A DNA stretch of 64,000 bases from Thermobifida fusca NBRC 14071 = JCM 3263 (GCF_001592045.1 NZ_BCWB01000017.1:62001-126000), one strand, 5' to 3'. Positions 35,288-46,973 are shown, numbered from the stretch's first letter. Numbers and translations are program-made. The notes: generated by a model from the letters alone, not told the origin.

Positions 35288-36173
35288 GATACTCCAGCTC
35301 GACTTCATGGTCCGCGCCTTCATCACATCCGCCCTGGTCGGCATGACCGCCCCCGTCATCGGGGTGTTCCTCGTCCAGCGCCGGCTCGCCCTGCTCGGCG
35401 ACGGGATCGGACACGTGGCGCTGACCGGGGTAGGGCTGGGGTTCCTCACCCACACCTCCCCCGTGCTGACCGCGCTCGTCGTCTCCGCGGTCGGCGCAGT
35501 GCTCATCGAACTCGTCCGCACCCACACCCGGACCAGCGGGGACCTCGCCCTGGCGCTGCTGTTCTACGGCGGGATCGCCGGGGGCGTCTTCCTCACCGGG
35601 CTGGCCCCCGGAGCGACCAGCGCCGACCTTACGTCCTTCCTGTTCGGCTCGGTCAGCACGGTGAGCCCGCAGGACGTGGTCCTGGTCGCCCTGCTCGCCG
35701 TCGCCGTCCTCGCGGTCCTGGGCTACTTCGGACGGGAGCTCTTCGTCCTCTGCCAAGACGAGGAGCTGGCCCGGGTGCACGGCATCCCGGTCCGCTTCCT
35801 CAGCACAGTGCTCGCGGTCGTCGCCGCGGTCACCGTGGTCTTGGCGATGCGGGTCGTGGGGGTGCTGCTCGTCAGCGCGCTGATGGTTGTTCCGGTGGCT
35901 GCGGCCCAGCAGCTCACCCGTAGTTTTCGGGCCACGGTACGACTGGCGGTGCTCCTCGGCGTGCTCGCTGCACTCACCGGTCTCTCCACCGCGTACTACA
36001 CCGACACCGCGCCGGGCGCCGCCATCGTGCTGGTCGCGATCGCACTGTTCGTTACCGCCGCAGGAGGCGGAATCCTGCTGCGCCGCAGGCGATTCCGAAC
36101 CGTCCCTGAGGCGGAGTCTCCTCCGGCGGTGGGTACGATTTCCGGGACTGATCCGGGGAGTGTTTCGCCATGA
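35280..36173 (+). CDS. znuB: Zinc ABC transporter permease
   Basis: A 297-residue ABC-3-family permease with eight or nine membrane helices; GDGIGHVALTGVGLGFL and the Glu-Leu-containing ELARVHGIPV coupling region are typical. GTG 35280 lies within the znuC 3' end (8-bp overlap) and the stop overlaps the zur ATG by 4 bp, so all three genes are translationally linked. The partner zinc-binding lipoprotein ZnuA is not encoded nearby. Confidence 0.93.
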   Translation: MPEILQLDFMVRAFITSALVGMTAPVIGVFLVQRRLALLGDGIGHVALTGVGLGFLTHTSPVLTALVVSAVGAVLIELVRTHTRTSGDLALALLFYGGIAGGVFLTGLAPGATSADLTSFLFGSVSTVSPQDVVLVALLAVAVLAVLGYFGRELFVLCQDEELARVHGIPVRFLSTVLAVVAAVTVVLAMRVVGVLLVSALMVVPVAAAQQLTRSFRATVRLAVLLGVLAALTGLSTAYYTDTAPGAAIVLVAIALFVTAAGGGILLRRRRFRTVPEAESPPAVGTISGTDPGSVSP

Positions 36174-36559
36174 GCTCACGTCGTGAGGCTGTCCGCCAGG
36201 CCCTGCACAAGAGCAACGGCTTTCGCAGCGCTCAAGACCTCTACGCGTCTTTGCGGGCTGACGGCGCCAAGATCGGCCTGACCACTGTCTACCGCGCCCT
36301 GCAGGCACTCACCGATGCGGGTGAAGTGGATGTCCTGATGACGGACGAAGGTGAAGCCGTCTACCGGGCCTGCAGTACCCCCACGCACCACCACCACTTG
36401 GTCTGCCGGGACTGCGGCAAAGCCGTGGAGATTGAAGGCCCGGCAGTGGAAAGCTGGGCGGACGAACTCGCCGCCCAGCACGGCTTCGTCGACCTCACCC
36501 ACACATTGGAACTCTTCGGTACCTGCTCCGACTGTGCCGCGGCCAAGCCCCGCACCTGA
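36170..36559 (+). CDS. zur: Zinc uptake regulator Zur (Fur family)
   Basis: A 129-residue Fur-family repressor. The N-terminal winged helix contains LTTVYRALQALTDAGEVD; the dimerisation domain carries HHHH at 73-76 (THHHHLVCRDCG), and structural zinc cysteines at 79, 82, 119 and 122 are all present. Location as the last gene of a zinc-ABC operon with an upstream Zur-type box supports Zur over Fur or Nur. ATG overlaps the znuB stop (ATGA). Zn-bound Zur should shut off its own operon. Confidence 0.92.
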   Translation: MSSRREAVRQALHKSNGFRSAQDLYASLRADGAKIGLTTVYRALQALTDAGEVDVLMTDEGEAVYRACSTPTHHHHLVCRDCGKAVEIEGPAVESWADELAAQHGFVDLTHTLELFGTCSDCAAAKPRT

Positions 36560-36571
36560 TTCCGCGGGACG

Positions 36572-37375
36572 TCACCGCCGGACCAGCGGTTCCAGGTTCG
36601 GGCGTTTGGGCCGCACTCCGTCGCCGGAGGAGCGGCCCGTCAACCGCCGGTGGATCCACGGCACCAGGTGCTGGCGGGCCCAGCGCAGGTCCTCCTGCCG
36701 GGCCTGGTGCCAGGGCGCCGGCGGTTCTTGCGGCCACGGGGCGTTCCAGTCCTCGTCGACCGGCACCCCCATCACTTCGCACACCCGCAGCGCCAAGCGG
36801 CGGTGCCCCTCCGCCGACAGGTGCAGCCGGTCGTCGCTCCAGGCGCGGCGGTCCTGGAAGATCTTCATGCTCCACAGGTCCACGACACGGCAGTGGTAGC
36901 GGTCGGCGATGCCGCGCAGGTGCATGTTGTAGGTGGCGATCTTGCCCCGCAGGTGCCGCATGACCGGTTGGAACCCGGTGTCGAACCCCGTGAAGATCAC
37001 GACGTCCGCTCCGGTGTCGCGCAGTTGGCGCACCGCGCCCTCGAACGCGTCGGCCAGCGTGTCCGGGTCGGAGCCGGGGCGGAGGATGTCGTTGCCGCCC
37101 GCGCAGAGCGTGACGAGGTCGGGGCGGAGTTCCACGGCTCGGGGGAGCTGTTCGGTAAGGATCTGGCGCAGGAGTTTGCCACGCACCGCGAGGTTGGCGT
37201 AGCGCACCTCGCGCACGTGCCGGGCCAGGTGTTCGGCGAAGCGGTCCGCCCACCCGCGGTACCGGCCCTGGGGGAAGCGCGCGCTGTCCGGGTAGGGATC
37301 GTCGAGTCCTTCAGTGAAGCTGTCACCGACAGCCACGTAGGAGAGGATGTCCTTCCCGAGAGTAAAACCGCTCAT
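36572..37375 (-). CDS. SGNH/GDSL hydrolase, tandem copy 2
   Basis: A 267-residue esterase-fold protein without a signal peptide. Block I is VAVGDSFTEG (nucleophile Ser), block III is GGND, and the Asp-x-x-His pair is DRLHLSAEGH. The C-terminal extension, with PWIHRRLTGRSSGD, is shared with the next gene on this strand, about half the residues being identical by eye, so the two are paralogs. The substrate is unknown; related proteins deacylate lipids or polysaccharides. Convergent with zur (12-bp gap). Confidence 0.85.
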   Translation of the reverse strand: MSGFTLGKDILSYVAVGDSFTEGLDDPYPDSARFPQGRYRGWADRFAEHLARHVREVRYANLAVRGKLLRQILTEQLPRAVELRPDLVTLCAGGNDILRPGSDPDTLADAFEGAVRQLRDTGADVVIFTGFDTGFQPVMRHLRGKIATYNMHLRGIADRYHCRVVDLWSMKIFQDRRAWSDDRLHLSAEGHRRLALRVCEVMGVPVDEDWNAPWPQEPPAPWHQARQEDLRWARQHLVPWIHRRLTGRSSGDGVRPKRPNLEPLVRR

Positions 37376-37392
37376 ATTAGAGGATCATGCAC

Positions 37393-37433
37393 GGTAAATC
37401 CACGGTTACGCGACAGTAGGTTTGTGGATTACC
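37393..37433. promoter_or_regulatory. Inverted repeat upstream of the second SGNH gene
   Basis: GGTAAATCCAC / GTGGATTACC with a 20-nt spacer and one unpaired A, ending 18 bp before the gene's ATG. The AT-richer spacer suggests an operator or promoter region separate from the uppS operon. Confidence 0.45.
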
Positions 37434-37464
37434 GGATTTTGTCGCGGCCCTCACACCCACGCTC

Positions 37465-37485
37465 CCCCTGCCGATCAGGGGTTTT
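37465..37485. terminator. Hairpin after the recO-uppS-SGNH operon
   Basis: CCCCTG-CCGAT-CAGGGG followed by TTTT on the plus strand. It lies about 40 bp beyond the SGNH stop at 37523 on the minus strand. A second stem, CCCGC / GCGGG, follows at about 37489-37507. Confidence 0.55.
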
Positions 37486-37522
37486 GCCCCCGCTGCGCGT
37501 AGTGCGGGCAGGGGCGCCGCCC

Positions 37523-38305
37523 CTAGTCCTGCGGCGGGTACTTCTCCAACACCGGACGCTTTGCGGTCACCGTGTCCCCGGACGAACGGCCGGTCAGCCG
37601 CCGGTGGATCCACGGCACCAGATACTGGCGGACCCAGCGCGCATCCTCCCGCCACGCCTGCGCGCGCGACACTGGAGCGGCCGGCGGCCACGGGGCGTTC
37701 CAGTCCTCGTCGACCGGCACCCCCACGACTTCGCACACCCGCAGCGCCAACCGGCGGTGCCCCTCCGCCGACAGGTGCAGCCGGTCGGTGTCCCAGGCCC
37801 GCGGGTCCCGGAACACGGGCATAGACCACTGGTCGACGAGGAAGCAGCCGTAGCGGTCCGCGATCGCGCGGATGTTGAGGTAGTAGCGGGCGAACCGGCC
37901 GATCAGCCCGCGCATGTACCCGGTGGCGATGTTGACCCCGGTGAACAGCACCACCTCGGCGCCGGACGCGCGGAGCTGACGCACCCCGATCTCCAGGGCC
38001 CGCGCCAGCCGGTCCGGGTCGCCGCTCGGGCGGAGCAGGTCGTTTCCGCCCGCGCTGAACGTCACCAGGGTGGGGGCCAACTCCAAAGCGCGGGGCAGCT
38101 GCTCCTCCATGACCTGGCGCAGCAGCCTGCCGCGCACCGCGAGATTGGCGTAACGCAACTGTCCGCTGTACTCCGCCAGGCGGTCGGCGAACCGGTCCGC
38201 CCAGCCCCGCGGGGTGCCGTCGGGGTACCAGTCCCCCACGCCTTCGGTGAAACTGTCGCCGATGGCCACGTAGTCCACCGGCATCCCAGGGGCGAGCGCT
38301 CCCAT
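37523..38305 (-). CDS. SGNH/GDSL hydrolase, tandem copy 1 (coupled to uppS)
   Basis: A 260-residue SGNH hydrolase: VAIGDSFTEGVGDWYPDG (block I), RYANLAVRG, SAGGND (block III) and DTDRLHLSAEGH (block V catalytic Asp/His). Its ATG shares one base with the uppS stop (TGATG), so translation is coupled to undecaprenyl diphosphate synthase. That link suggests an envelope or lipid-linked substrate, but this is inference. No export signal is visible. Its C-terminus PWIHRRLTGRSSGDTVTAKRP matches the neighbouring copy. Confidence 0.85.
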   Translation of the reverse strand: MGALAPGMPVDYVAIGDSFTEGVGDWYPDGTPRGWADRFADRLAEYSGQLRYANLAVRGRLLRQVMEEQLPRALELAPTLVTFSAGGNDLLRPSGDPDRLARALEIGVRQLRASGAEVVLFTGVNIATGYMRGLIGRFARYYLNIRAIADRYGCFLVDQWSMPVFRDPRAWDTDRLHLSAEGHRRLALRVCEVVGVPVDEDWNAPWPPAAPVSRAQAWREDARWVRQYLVPWIHRRLTGRSSGDTVTAKRPVLEKYPPQD

Positions 38306-39153
38306 CAGTCCTGCCCCTGCGCTCCGGCAGCGGACTGCGGCGGCCCCACCGGGTTGGGTTCGGCTCCCCCGTAGCGGCGGTCCCGGCGGGCGTAGATCTC
38401 GCAGGCCTGCCAGAAGTGCCGCCGGTCGAAGTCGGGCCAGAGCGTGTCGAGGAACACGAATTCCGCGTACGACGACTGCCAGAGCAGGAAATTGGAGAGG
38501 CGCTGCTCCCCGGAGGAACGGATGAACAGGTCCACGTCGGGGATGTCCGGGTGGTACAGGTAGCGAGCGAGCGTGGCCTCGGTGACCCGGTTGGGGGAGA
38601 GACGGCCGGCAGCCACATCCCGGGCCAGGGCCGCGGCCGCGTCCGCGATCTCGGCGCGGCCCCCGTAGTTCACGCAGAACTGCAGCGTGAGCTTGGTGTT
38701 GTGCTTGGTCAGCTCTTCGGCTTCGGTGAGCTCTTTGATGACGCTCTTCCACAGCCGTCCCGGCCGTCCCGCCCAGCGCACCCGCACCCCGCGTGCGTGC
38801 AGCTCGTCACGGCGGCGTCGGATCACGTCGCGGTTGAACCCCATGAGGAAGCGCACCTCGTCCGGGGAGCGCTTCCAGTTCTCCGTGGAGAACGCGTAGG
38901 CGGACAGGTAGGGCACGCCGAGCTCCAGCGCTCCCTCGATCACGTCGAACAGGGAGGACTCGCCCGCCTTGTGCCCTTCAGTACGGGGCAGGCCGCGCTG
39001 CTTGGCCCAGCGGCCGTTGCCGTCCATGACGATTGCCACGTGCCGGGGAATGAGTTCTCGGGGTAACTGGGGTGGCCGAGCCCCGCTGGGGTGCGGTTGC
39101 GGGGGTATCGGCTCCCGGTGGGTGTCGGTCGAGAAGACGGTCTTGGGACTCAC
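38305..39153 (-). CDS. uppS: Isoprenyl transferase / undecaprenyl diphosphate synthase
   Basis: A 282-residue cis-prenyltransferase that makes the C50-C55 polyprenyl carrier for cell-wall synthesis. Signatures are [17 protein letters not shown] with the catalytic Asp, FSTENWKRS, and the C-terminal [26 protein letters not shown] 39153 overlaps the recO stop by 4 bp (GTGA); the 26 upstream residues in frame look non-coding. recO-uppS is a standard actinobacterial pair. Confidence 0.96.
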   Translation of the reverse strand: MSPKTVFSTDTHREPIPPQPHPSGARPPQLPRELIPRHVAIVMDGNGRWAKQRGLPRTEGHKAGESSLFDVIEGALELGVPYLSAYAFSTENWKRSPDEVRFLMGFNRDVIRRRRDELHARGVRVRWAGRPGRLWKSVIKELTEAEELTKHNTKLTLQFCVNYGGRAEIADAAAALARDVAAGRLSPNRVTEATLARYLYHPDIPDVDLFIRSSGEQRLSNFLLWQSSYAEFVFLDTLWPDFDRRHFWQACEIYARRDRRYGGAEPNPVGPPQSAAGAQGQD

Positions 39154-39881
39154 GCACGCTCCACAAGGCGCAAAGATCGGACTCCGTTCTCCAGGTGCCA
39201 CTGGAGATAGGCGGCGACCAGGCCGCTGCATTCGGTGCGGTCCCGCTCAGCGCTCGCATCGGCGCTCTCCCAGTCGCCGCGCAGCAGCGCCACCATCAGC
39301 GCCACTGCTGCGGGGGACGGCTTGACCGAGCCCGCGGGACGGCACAGCGAGCACACCATACCCCCGGCGTGCACCGCGAACTCCCGGTGCGGTCCCGGCA
39401 CACCGCAATGGGCACATTCTTCCAGAGCGGGGGCATAGCCGGCGACGGCGAGGGAGCGCAGCAGGTAGGCGTCGAGGACCAGGCGGGGGTCGTGCGCGCC
39501 CTCGGCGAGGGTCCGCAGTCCGCCCCACAGCAGCAGGAACTGCCGCAGCGCCGGGTCTTTCTCCACGCTCACGACCTTTTCTGCGGTCTCCAGCATCGCG
39601 ACCCCCGCGGTGTAGCGTGGATAGTCGGTGACCAGGACACTCCCGTACGCGTGCAGGGTGTCGACCTGCGTGACCACGTCAAGGCTCTTGCCGGCGTGGA
39701 GTTGCACGTCGATGTGGGTGAACGGTTCGAGGCGCGCCCCGAAGCGGGACCGGGTGCGGCGCACCCCCTTGCCGACCGCGCGGACCAACCCGGTGCGCCG
39801 GGTCAGCAGAGTCACGATCCGGTCGGCCTCTCCTAGGTCCTGAGTACGAAGGACGATGCCTTCATCTCGGTAGAGGCTCAC
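39150..39881 (-). CDS. recO: DNA repair protein RecO
   Basis: A 243-residue RecO with an OB-fold N-terminus ([25 protein letters not shown]), a helical centre and a Cys4 zinc site (CAHCG...CSLC). It loads RecA on SSB-coated DNA in the RecFOR pathway. GTG 39881 is preceded by GGGAGA. First gene of the recO-uppS-SGNH operon. Confidence 0.95.
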   Translation of the reverse strand: MSLYRDEGIVLRTQDLGEADRIVTLLTRRTGLVRAVGKGVRRTRSRFGARLEPFTHIDVQLHAGKSLDVVTQVDTLHAYGSVLVTDYPRYTAGVAMLETAEKVVSVEKDPALRQFLLLWGGLRTLAEGAHDPRLVLDAYLLRSLAVAGYAPALEECAHCGVPGPHREFAVHAGGMVCSLCRPAGSVKPSPAAVALMVALLRGDWESADASAERDRTECSGLVAAYLQWHLENGVRSLRLVERA

Positions 39882-40066
39882 TCTCCCATTGTCACCGATG
39901 CGACGGACCGCAACGGCCTGTCCTCATTCCCACTTTTCGCCCGCCGCAATCCTGTGACATATTTCGGACGGATAACACTTTGGGGTTTTTCGTCGTCTAC
40001 CATCATCCCCCAACGGAAAATCCCGCATCCCCCGTCCGAGGTCCCCTCACGAACGGAGGCAGGCGA

Positions 40067-40930
40067 ATGTCCGAGGACGAGCAATCCCCGCTCGGCTCCC
40101 GGTCGCATCGGCGCCGCCCACCGCCCTCCCGGCGCCGCCGCAGGCGTCCTCCCCTACGACGGCGCCGGATAAGCGGCACACTGCTCACCGCGCTCCTCGC
40201 CCTCCCCGTAGGGTTGGTGCTGGCCGCGGTGCTGGTGTTCGGGTCGATGCGCATGCCCAGCAGTGATCCGTCCTCTTATGCACCCGGGTCACTGCTTCCC
40301 AACGACGCCGCGGTGCCCACCCCCTTCTTCCCCAGCGCGGAAGCGGAAGCGGCACCGCCCATCCCCTCCCCCAGTCCTCCCCCCAACGTGCAGGCCGAGC
40401 AACGGCGTGACGGGGTGAAAACCCAGGCTGAGGAGCAGAACAGCGCCGAAGAGGAGGCCTCCTCTGGCAGCAGTACGGGATCGGGTGGGCAAAGCGGTTC
40501 CGGAGGCGGAGGTTCGGGATCCTCGTCCGCCCCTTCGTCCCGGAGCGGGTCCACCGGAAGCATGAACGCGTTGAGCGCCCAAGTTTTCGCGCTGGTCAAC
40601 GAAGAGCGCGCCGCAGCGGGCTGTCCCCCCGTCCGGGCCGACGACCGGCTGACCGCCGCCGCACAGGCGCACAGCGAGGACATGGACCGCAACAACTACA
40701 TGTCGCACACCAGTCTGGACGGCCGCACCCCCGACGACCGCGCCCGGGAACACGGCTACCACGCGTGGTCCGGGGAGAACATCGCTAAAGGGCAGCGCAC
40801 CGCCGCACAGGTCATGCGCGACTGGATGAACAGTCCGGGCCACCGCAGAAACATCCTCAACTGCAGCAACCGCGCGCTGGGGGTGGGCGAGTCCAACGGT
40901 GCCTGGACCCAGATGTTCGGCCGCGAATAG
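40067..40930 (+). CDS. Membrane-anchored CAP/SCP-domain protein
   Basis: A 287-residue protein: very basic N-terminus (about 30 residues dominated by Arg/Pro), one membrane helix (LLTALLALPVGLVLAAVLVFG), a Pro/Ser/Gly-rich linker of about 100 residues, then a CAP domain from residue ~165. That domain begins NALSAQVFALVNEERAAAGC and carries AAQAHSEDMDRNNYMSH, the WSGENIAKG region and MNSPGHRRNIL. Bacterial CAP proteins are extracytoplasmic and of largely unknown function. ATG 40067 follows GGAGG. Confidence 0.85.
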   Translation: MSEDEQSPLGSRSHRRRPPPSRRRRRRPPLRRRRISGTLLTALLALPVGLVLAAVLVFGSMRMPSSDPSSYAPGSLLPNDAAVPTPFFPSAEAEAAPPIPSPSPPPNVQAEQRRDGVKTQAEEQNSAEEEASSGSSTGSGGQSGSGGGGSGSSSAPSSRSGSTGSMNALSAQVFALVNEERAAAGCPPVRADDRLTAAAQAHSEDMDRNNYMSHTSLDGRTPDDRAREHGYHAWSGENIAKGQRTAAQVMRDWMNSPGHRRNILNCSNRALGVGESNGAWTQMFGRE

Positions 40931-40943
40931 TCGAGCACGCCAA

Positions 40944-40972
40944 CAGGCCCCGCCCGTATCGGGCGGGGCCTG
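40944..40972. terminator. Bidirectional terminator between CAP gene and leuA
   Basis: Perfect 13-bp stem CAGGCCCCGCCCG / CGGGCGGGGCCTG with a TAT loop, 13 bp after the CAP stop and 66 bp from the leuA stop. Confidence 0.9.
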
Positions 40973-41038
40973 TGCCTGTTCTCGAACAGTCGGGCGGACG
41001 CGCCGCGGCGGCACCGCGACCGATCCGCCGCGCTCAGG

Positions 41039-43454
<2,416 letters not shown>

Positions 43455-44285
43455 ATGACCACGTCACAGACAGCGACCGGTGACGCCGGACTCGACGGCA
43501 TGAACGGGACCACCGTCACCGCGGGCAAACGGGAACGCTCAGGTGGCGTGCAGTCCCTTGACCGCGCGTTCTGTCTGCTCGAAATCATGGCCGAGGCGGG
43601 CGGGGAGACCTCGCTCAGCGAACTCGCGCAGTCGTCCGGGCTGCCCCTGCCCACCATCCACCGCATCGTGCGGTCCCTGGTCAGCAACGGCTACGTGCGG
43701 CAACTGCCGTCCCGCCGCTACGCTCTCGGCCCCCGTCTCATCGGCCTCGGAGAGAGCGCGTCCCGCCTGCTCGGCGCCTGGGCCCGCCCGCACCTCGCTC
43801 GCCTCGTCGACGAGCTCGGCGAGACCGCCAACCTGGCCATGCTCGACGGCGACCAGGTCGTCTACGTCGCCCAAGTGCCCTCCGCGCACGCCATGCGCAT
43901 GTTCACCGAAGTGGGACGCAGAGTGCTGCCGCACTCGGCGGGCGTCGGCAAAGCGCTCCTCGCCCAGCTCCCCGACGACGAAGCCCTGGCCATCGTCCGC
44001 CGCACCGGGATGCCCGCGGCCACCGACCGCACCATCACCACCCCGGACGAGTTCGCGGCCGAACTGGCCCGTATCCGCAGCCGCGGCTACGCCATCGACG
44101 ACGGCGAACAGGAAGTCGGCGTGCGCTGCCTTGCCGTGCCGGTCGTCGGCGGCCCGGCGATGATGGCCATCTCCATCTCCGGCCCCGAGTCCAGGATGAC
44201 CTGGGATTTCGTGGCCAAAGCCGCTCCCGTGGTCCGGGAGGTCGCCCGCGAACTCGCCGACGACCTCAACAACCAGGCGCGGTGA
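43455..44285 (+). CDS. IclR-family transcriptional regulator
   Basis: A 276-residue regulator with an N-terminal ~30-residue tail, winged helix-turn-helix (SLDRAFCLLEIMAEAGGETS, LPLPTIHRIVRSLVSNGYV) and C-terminal IclR effector domain (RRVLPHSAGVGKALLAQLP, VGVRCLAVPVVGG, ISISGPESRMT). The divergent leuA suggests a possible role in leucine or branched-chain metabolism, but the protein is longer and differs from NdgR/LtbR as I recall them; AllR-like regulators are closer in type. ATG 43455 with GGGAGC upstream. Confidence 0.85.
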   Translation: MTTSQTATGDAGLDGMNGTTVTAGKRERSGGVQSLDRAFCLLEIMAEAGGETSLSELAQSSGLPLPTIHRIVRSLVSNGYVRQLPSRRYALGPRLIGLGESASRLLGAWARPHLARLVDELGETANLAMLDGDQVVYVAQVPSAHAMRMFTEVGRRVLPHSAGVGKALLAQLPDDEALAIVRRTGMPAATDRTITTPDEFAAELARIRSRGYAIDDGEQEVGVRCLAVPVVGGPAMMAISISGPESRMTWDFVAKAAPVVREVARELADDLNNQAR

Positions 44286-44304
44286 CCTGCGGCCCAGGCC
44301 CGCG

Positions 44305-45252
44305 TCACACCTGCTGGTCGAAACCGAGCCGGCGCAACTGCTTGGGGTCGCTCTGCCAGTCTTTGGCGACCCGCACCCGCAAGTCCAAGTACACGCGGCT
44401 GCCCAGCAGCGCCTCGATCTGCCGGCGTGCCCGGGTGCCGACCTCACGTAGCCGGGAGCCTTTCGTACCGATGACGATCGCCTTCTGGCTGGGCCGCTCC
44501 ACGTAGAGCGAAGCGTAGATCTCGATGAGGTCCCGGTCTTCGCGCGGCACCATCTCGTCGACCACGACCGCGATCGAATGCGGCAGCTCTTCCCGCACCC
44601 CTGCCAGTGCGGCCTCCCGGACCAGCTCCGCCACGAGGATCTCCTCGGGCTCGTCGGTGAGGTCGCCGTCCGGGTACAGCGGCGGCCCTTCCGGCAGGTG
44701 GCTGCAGAGCACGTCGACCAGCTCGTCGAGCTGGAAGCCGCTCGCCGCGGAAACTGGGACGATGTCGGCCCAGTCCCCGAGTTCGGAGACCGCCACCAGT
44801 TGCTGGGCGATCTGGGCCCGCCGGGCCTTGTCGGTCTTGGTGACGATCGCCACCACCGGGGTCTCCTTCTGCTGGGCGAGCTCCCTGGCGATATAGGTGT
44901 CGCCGCGGCCGATCGGCTCGTCCGCGGGGATGCAGAAGCCGATCACGTCGACCTCGACCAGGGTGGAGCGCACCAGGCTGTCCAGCCGCTCCCCGAGCAG
45001 GGTGCGCGGCTTGTGGAGGCCCGGCGTGTCCACGATGATCAACTGCGCGTTCTCGCGGTGCACGATGCCGCGGATCGTGCGCCGCGTGGTCTGCGGCCGG
45101 TCGCTGGTGATCGCTACTTTCCGGCCGACCAGAGCGTTCATCAGCGTCGACTTGCCGACGTTGGGCCGCCCGATGAAGCAGACGAAACCGCTGCGGAAAC
45201 CCTCCTGTTGCGTCGGTGCGGAAAGCGGTGTCGTGGTGTCGAGATCGTCCAT
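44305..45252 (-). CDS. era: GTPase Era (ribosome assembly)
   Basis: A 315-residue GTPase needed for 16S rRNA 3'-end processing and 30S assembly. G1 is GRPNVGKST (28-36), G2 region TTRRTIRG, G3 DTPG, G4 TKTD and G5 SAASG, followed by a KH domain with the family motif AIVIGTKGSRLREVGTRARRQIE. ATG 45252 lies 10 bp after the upstream deaminase-like gene stop, so it is co-transcribed with that gene and corC. Confidence 0.97.
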   Translation of the reverse strand: MDDLDTTTPLSAPTQQEGFRSGFVCFIGRPNVGKSTLMNALVGRKVAITSDRPQTTRRTIRGIVHRENAQLIIVDTPGLHKPRTLLGERLDSLVRSTLVEVDVIGFCIPADEPIGRGDTYIARELAQQKETPVVAIVTKTDKARRAQIAQQLVAVSELGDWADIVPVSAASGFQLDELVDVLCSHLPEGPPLYPDGDLTDEPEEILVAELVREAALAGVREELPHSIAVVVDEMVPREDRDLIEIYASLYVERPSQKAIVIGTKGSRLREVGTRARRQIEALLGSRVYLDLRVRVAKDWQSDPKQLRRLGFDQQV

Positions 45253-45262
45253 GGTTCCAGTC

Positions 45263-45634
45263 TCACCGGTTCCCGCGGCCTGCTGCGCCCTGCTCCACAC
45301 GGACCGGGGTACCGTCGGGCGCGGCCACCACCAGGGTCTCGGTGTTGAGGTCGGCTGCCACTGCACGGTCCGCCTCGGTCCACTCCGCGGCTTCGGTGAC
45401 GACCACGGCCGCTTCGAGACGCTGGGCCCCGCTGGACACCGCGGCAGCCACGGCAGCCTGCACCGCGCTCAACTGGAGCGACGGCAGGGACACGGTGGTG
45501 GCCACATAGGTGCGGCCGGTCTCGTCCCGCACGGCCGCGCCCTCGGCAGCGCTGTTGCGGGCCCGGGACGAGCGGGCCAGGGTGATGAGCTTGGTGTCCT
45601 CGGGGTTGGAAAGCTCGTGGGCAGTGTTACTCAC
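45263..45634 (-). CDS. Degenerate cytidine-deaminase-like protein (no zinc site)
   Basis: A 123-residue protein located where actinobacteria usually carry a deaminase-like gene between corC and era. The fold outline is recognisable (ARSSRARNSAAEGAAVRDETGRTYVATTV, then a helix), but the CAE motif position reads LSAVQAAVAAA and the PCxxC motif is missing; there is no Cys in the whole protein. It cannot be an active zinc deaminase and may be structural or regulatory. Its stop precedes the era ATG by 10 bp. Confidence 0.7.
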   Translation of the reverse strand: MSNTAHELSNPEDTKLITLARSSRARNSAAEGAAVRDETGRTYVATTVSLPSLQLSAVQAAVAAAVSSGAQRLEAAVVVTEAAEWTEADRAVAADLNTETLVVAAPDGTPVRVEQGAAGRGNR

Positions 45635-45653
45635 GGAAATAGCCTTTCTGCGG

Positions 45654-46973
45654 TCAAGACTGGTCCGGATCAGTGGATTCCACGGCGGCGGGCAGCCGTT
45701 CCACTAAGACCGTGGCGGTCTTGCGACGGCGGCGCGCCGGATCCTCCGCGACCAGCCGCAGTCCTGCATACTCTGCCTGGGATCCGGGCACAGGCACCCG
45801 GCCGAGTGCGTAGGCGAGCAGCCCGCCGACCGTATCCACATCCGGCGCGTCGATCTCCACGCCGAACAGTTCCGCGAGCTCACCCAGCGGCAGCCGCGCA
45901 GTCACCCGGGCACGGTTGTCGTCCAGCCATTCGATCGGGGGGACTTCGTCGTCGTACTCGTCGGTGATCTCCCCGACGATCTCCTCCACAATGTCCTCGA
46001 TCGTGACGATTCCCGCGGTGCCACCGTACTCGTCGATCACCACTGCCAAGTGGATGCGCTGCTGCTGCATCTCCCGCAGCAGTTCGTCGACGGGCTTGGA
46101 ATCCGGCACGTAGGTGGGTTCGCGCATGACGTCGCGGATCGTCCGCCCCGGGGCGGGAGCGCCGCCGTTCGCGCGCCACGCATCGTACAGGCGCGCCACC
46201 AGGTCCTTGAGGTAGACGATGCCGATGACGTCGTCAAGGCTCTCCCCAATCACCGGGATGCGCGAATATCCGCTGCTCAACGCCTTTTCCAGGGCTTCCT
46301 CAATGGAGACGTCGCCTTCGAGGAAGACAATGTCGGGGCGCGGGATCATCACCTCGCGCACCGTGGTGTCGTCGAGCTGGAACACCGAGTGGATCATCTG
46401 GCGCTCCTCGGGGTCGATGACGTGCCCCCGTTCGGCCAGGTCCACCAAGTGGCGGAGCTCCTCCTCGGTCGCAAACGGCCCCTCCCGGTCGGTGCCGCCG
46501 CGCGGCAGGAGCAGCTGGCCGGCCCGCACCAGGAGCCGGGCTACCGGGCCCAGCACCACTGTTGCCGGGCCGACGACGGCGGCGGCGACCTCCGCGGTAG
46601 GCCCGGGGAACCTCCGCGCCAGAATCCGGGGAATCACCCCAACCAGCACGTAGTCGACCAGCACCGTCACCACCGCGGTGAGGGCGACCGCCCCCCAGGT
46701 CAACCCCAGCCAGGTGAGGAAGCCCACCGCCAACGCCAGGGTGGCCCCCACCTCGCAGCAGACCCGGAGCAGCAGCGCCGTGTTGAGATGGTAGGCCGGG
46801 TCCGCCGCGACCCGACGCAGGCGGCGGGTCGCGGAATGGTCGCGGCTCGGCGCCTTGCCCCCCAACCGCACCGTGCGGCTGAACGCGGTCTCCGCCGCGA
46901 CGAAGAAAGCCGCGCCGCAGATCAGCAAGACCGCCAGTCCGAAGACACTCCCCGTGCCGGCGGCCCCGTTCAC
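45654..46973 (-). CDS. CorC/HlyC-type CNNM-CBS membrane protein
   Basis: A 439-residue protein: N-terminal CNNM/DUF21 domain with about four helices ([36 protein letters not shown]), a CBS pair ([16 protein letters not shown] to [29 protein letters not shown]) and a C-terminal CorC_HlyC domain. Members are linked to Mg2+/Co2+ efflux. GTG 46973 overlaps the ybeY stop (GTGA). The order ybeY-corC-deaminase-like-era is conserved in actinomycetes. Confidence 0.92.
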   Translation of the reverse strand: MNGAAGTGSVFGLAVLLICGAAFFVAAETAFSRTVRLGGKAPSRDHSATRRLRRVAADPAYHLNTALLLRVCCEVGATLALAVGFLTWLGLTWGAVALTAVVTVLVDYVLVGVIPRILARRFPGPTAEVAAAVVGPATVVLGPVARLLVRAGQLLLPRGGTDREGPFATEEELRHLVDLAERGHVIDPEERQMIHSVFQLDDTTVREVMIPRPDIVFLEGDVSIEEALEKALSSGYSRIPVIGESLDDVIGIVYLKDLVARLYDAWRANGGAPAPGRTIRDVMREPTYVPDSKPVDELLREMQQQRIHLAVVIDEYGGTAGIVTIEDIVEEIVGEITDEYDDEVPPIEWLDDNRARVTARLPLGELAELFGVEIDAPDVDTVGGLLAYALGRVPVPGSQAEYAGLRLVAEDPARRRRKTATVLVERLPAAVESTDPDQS

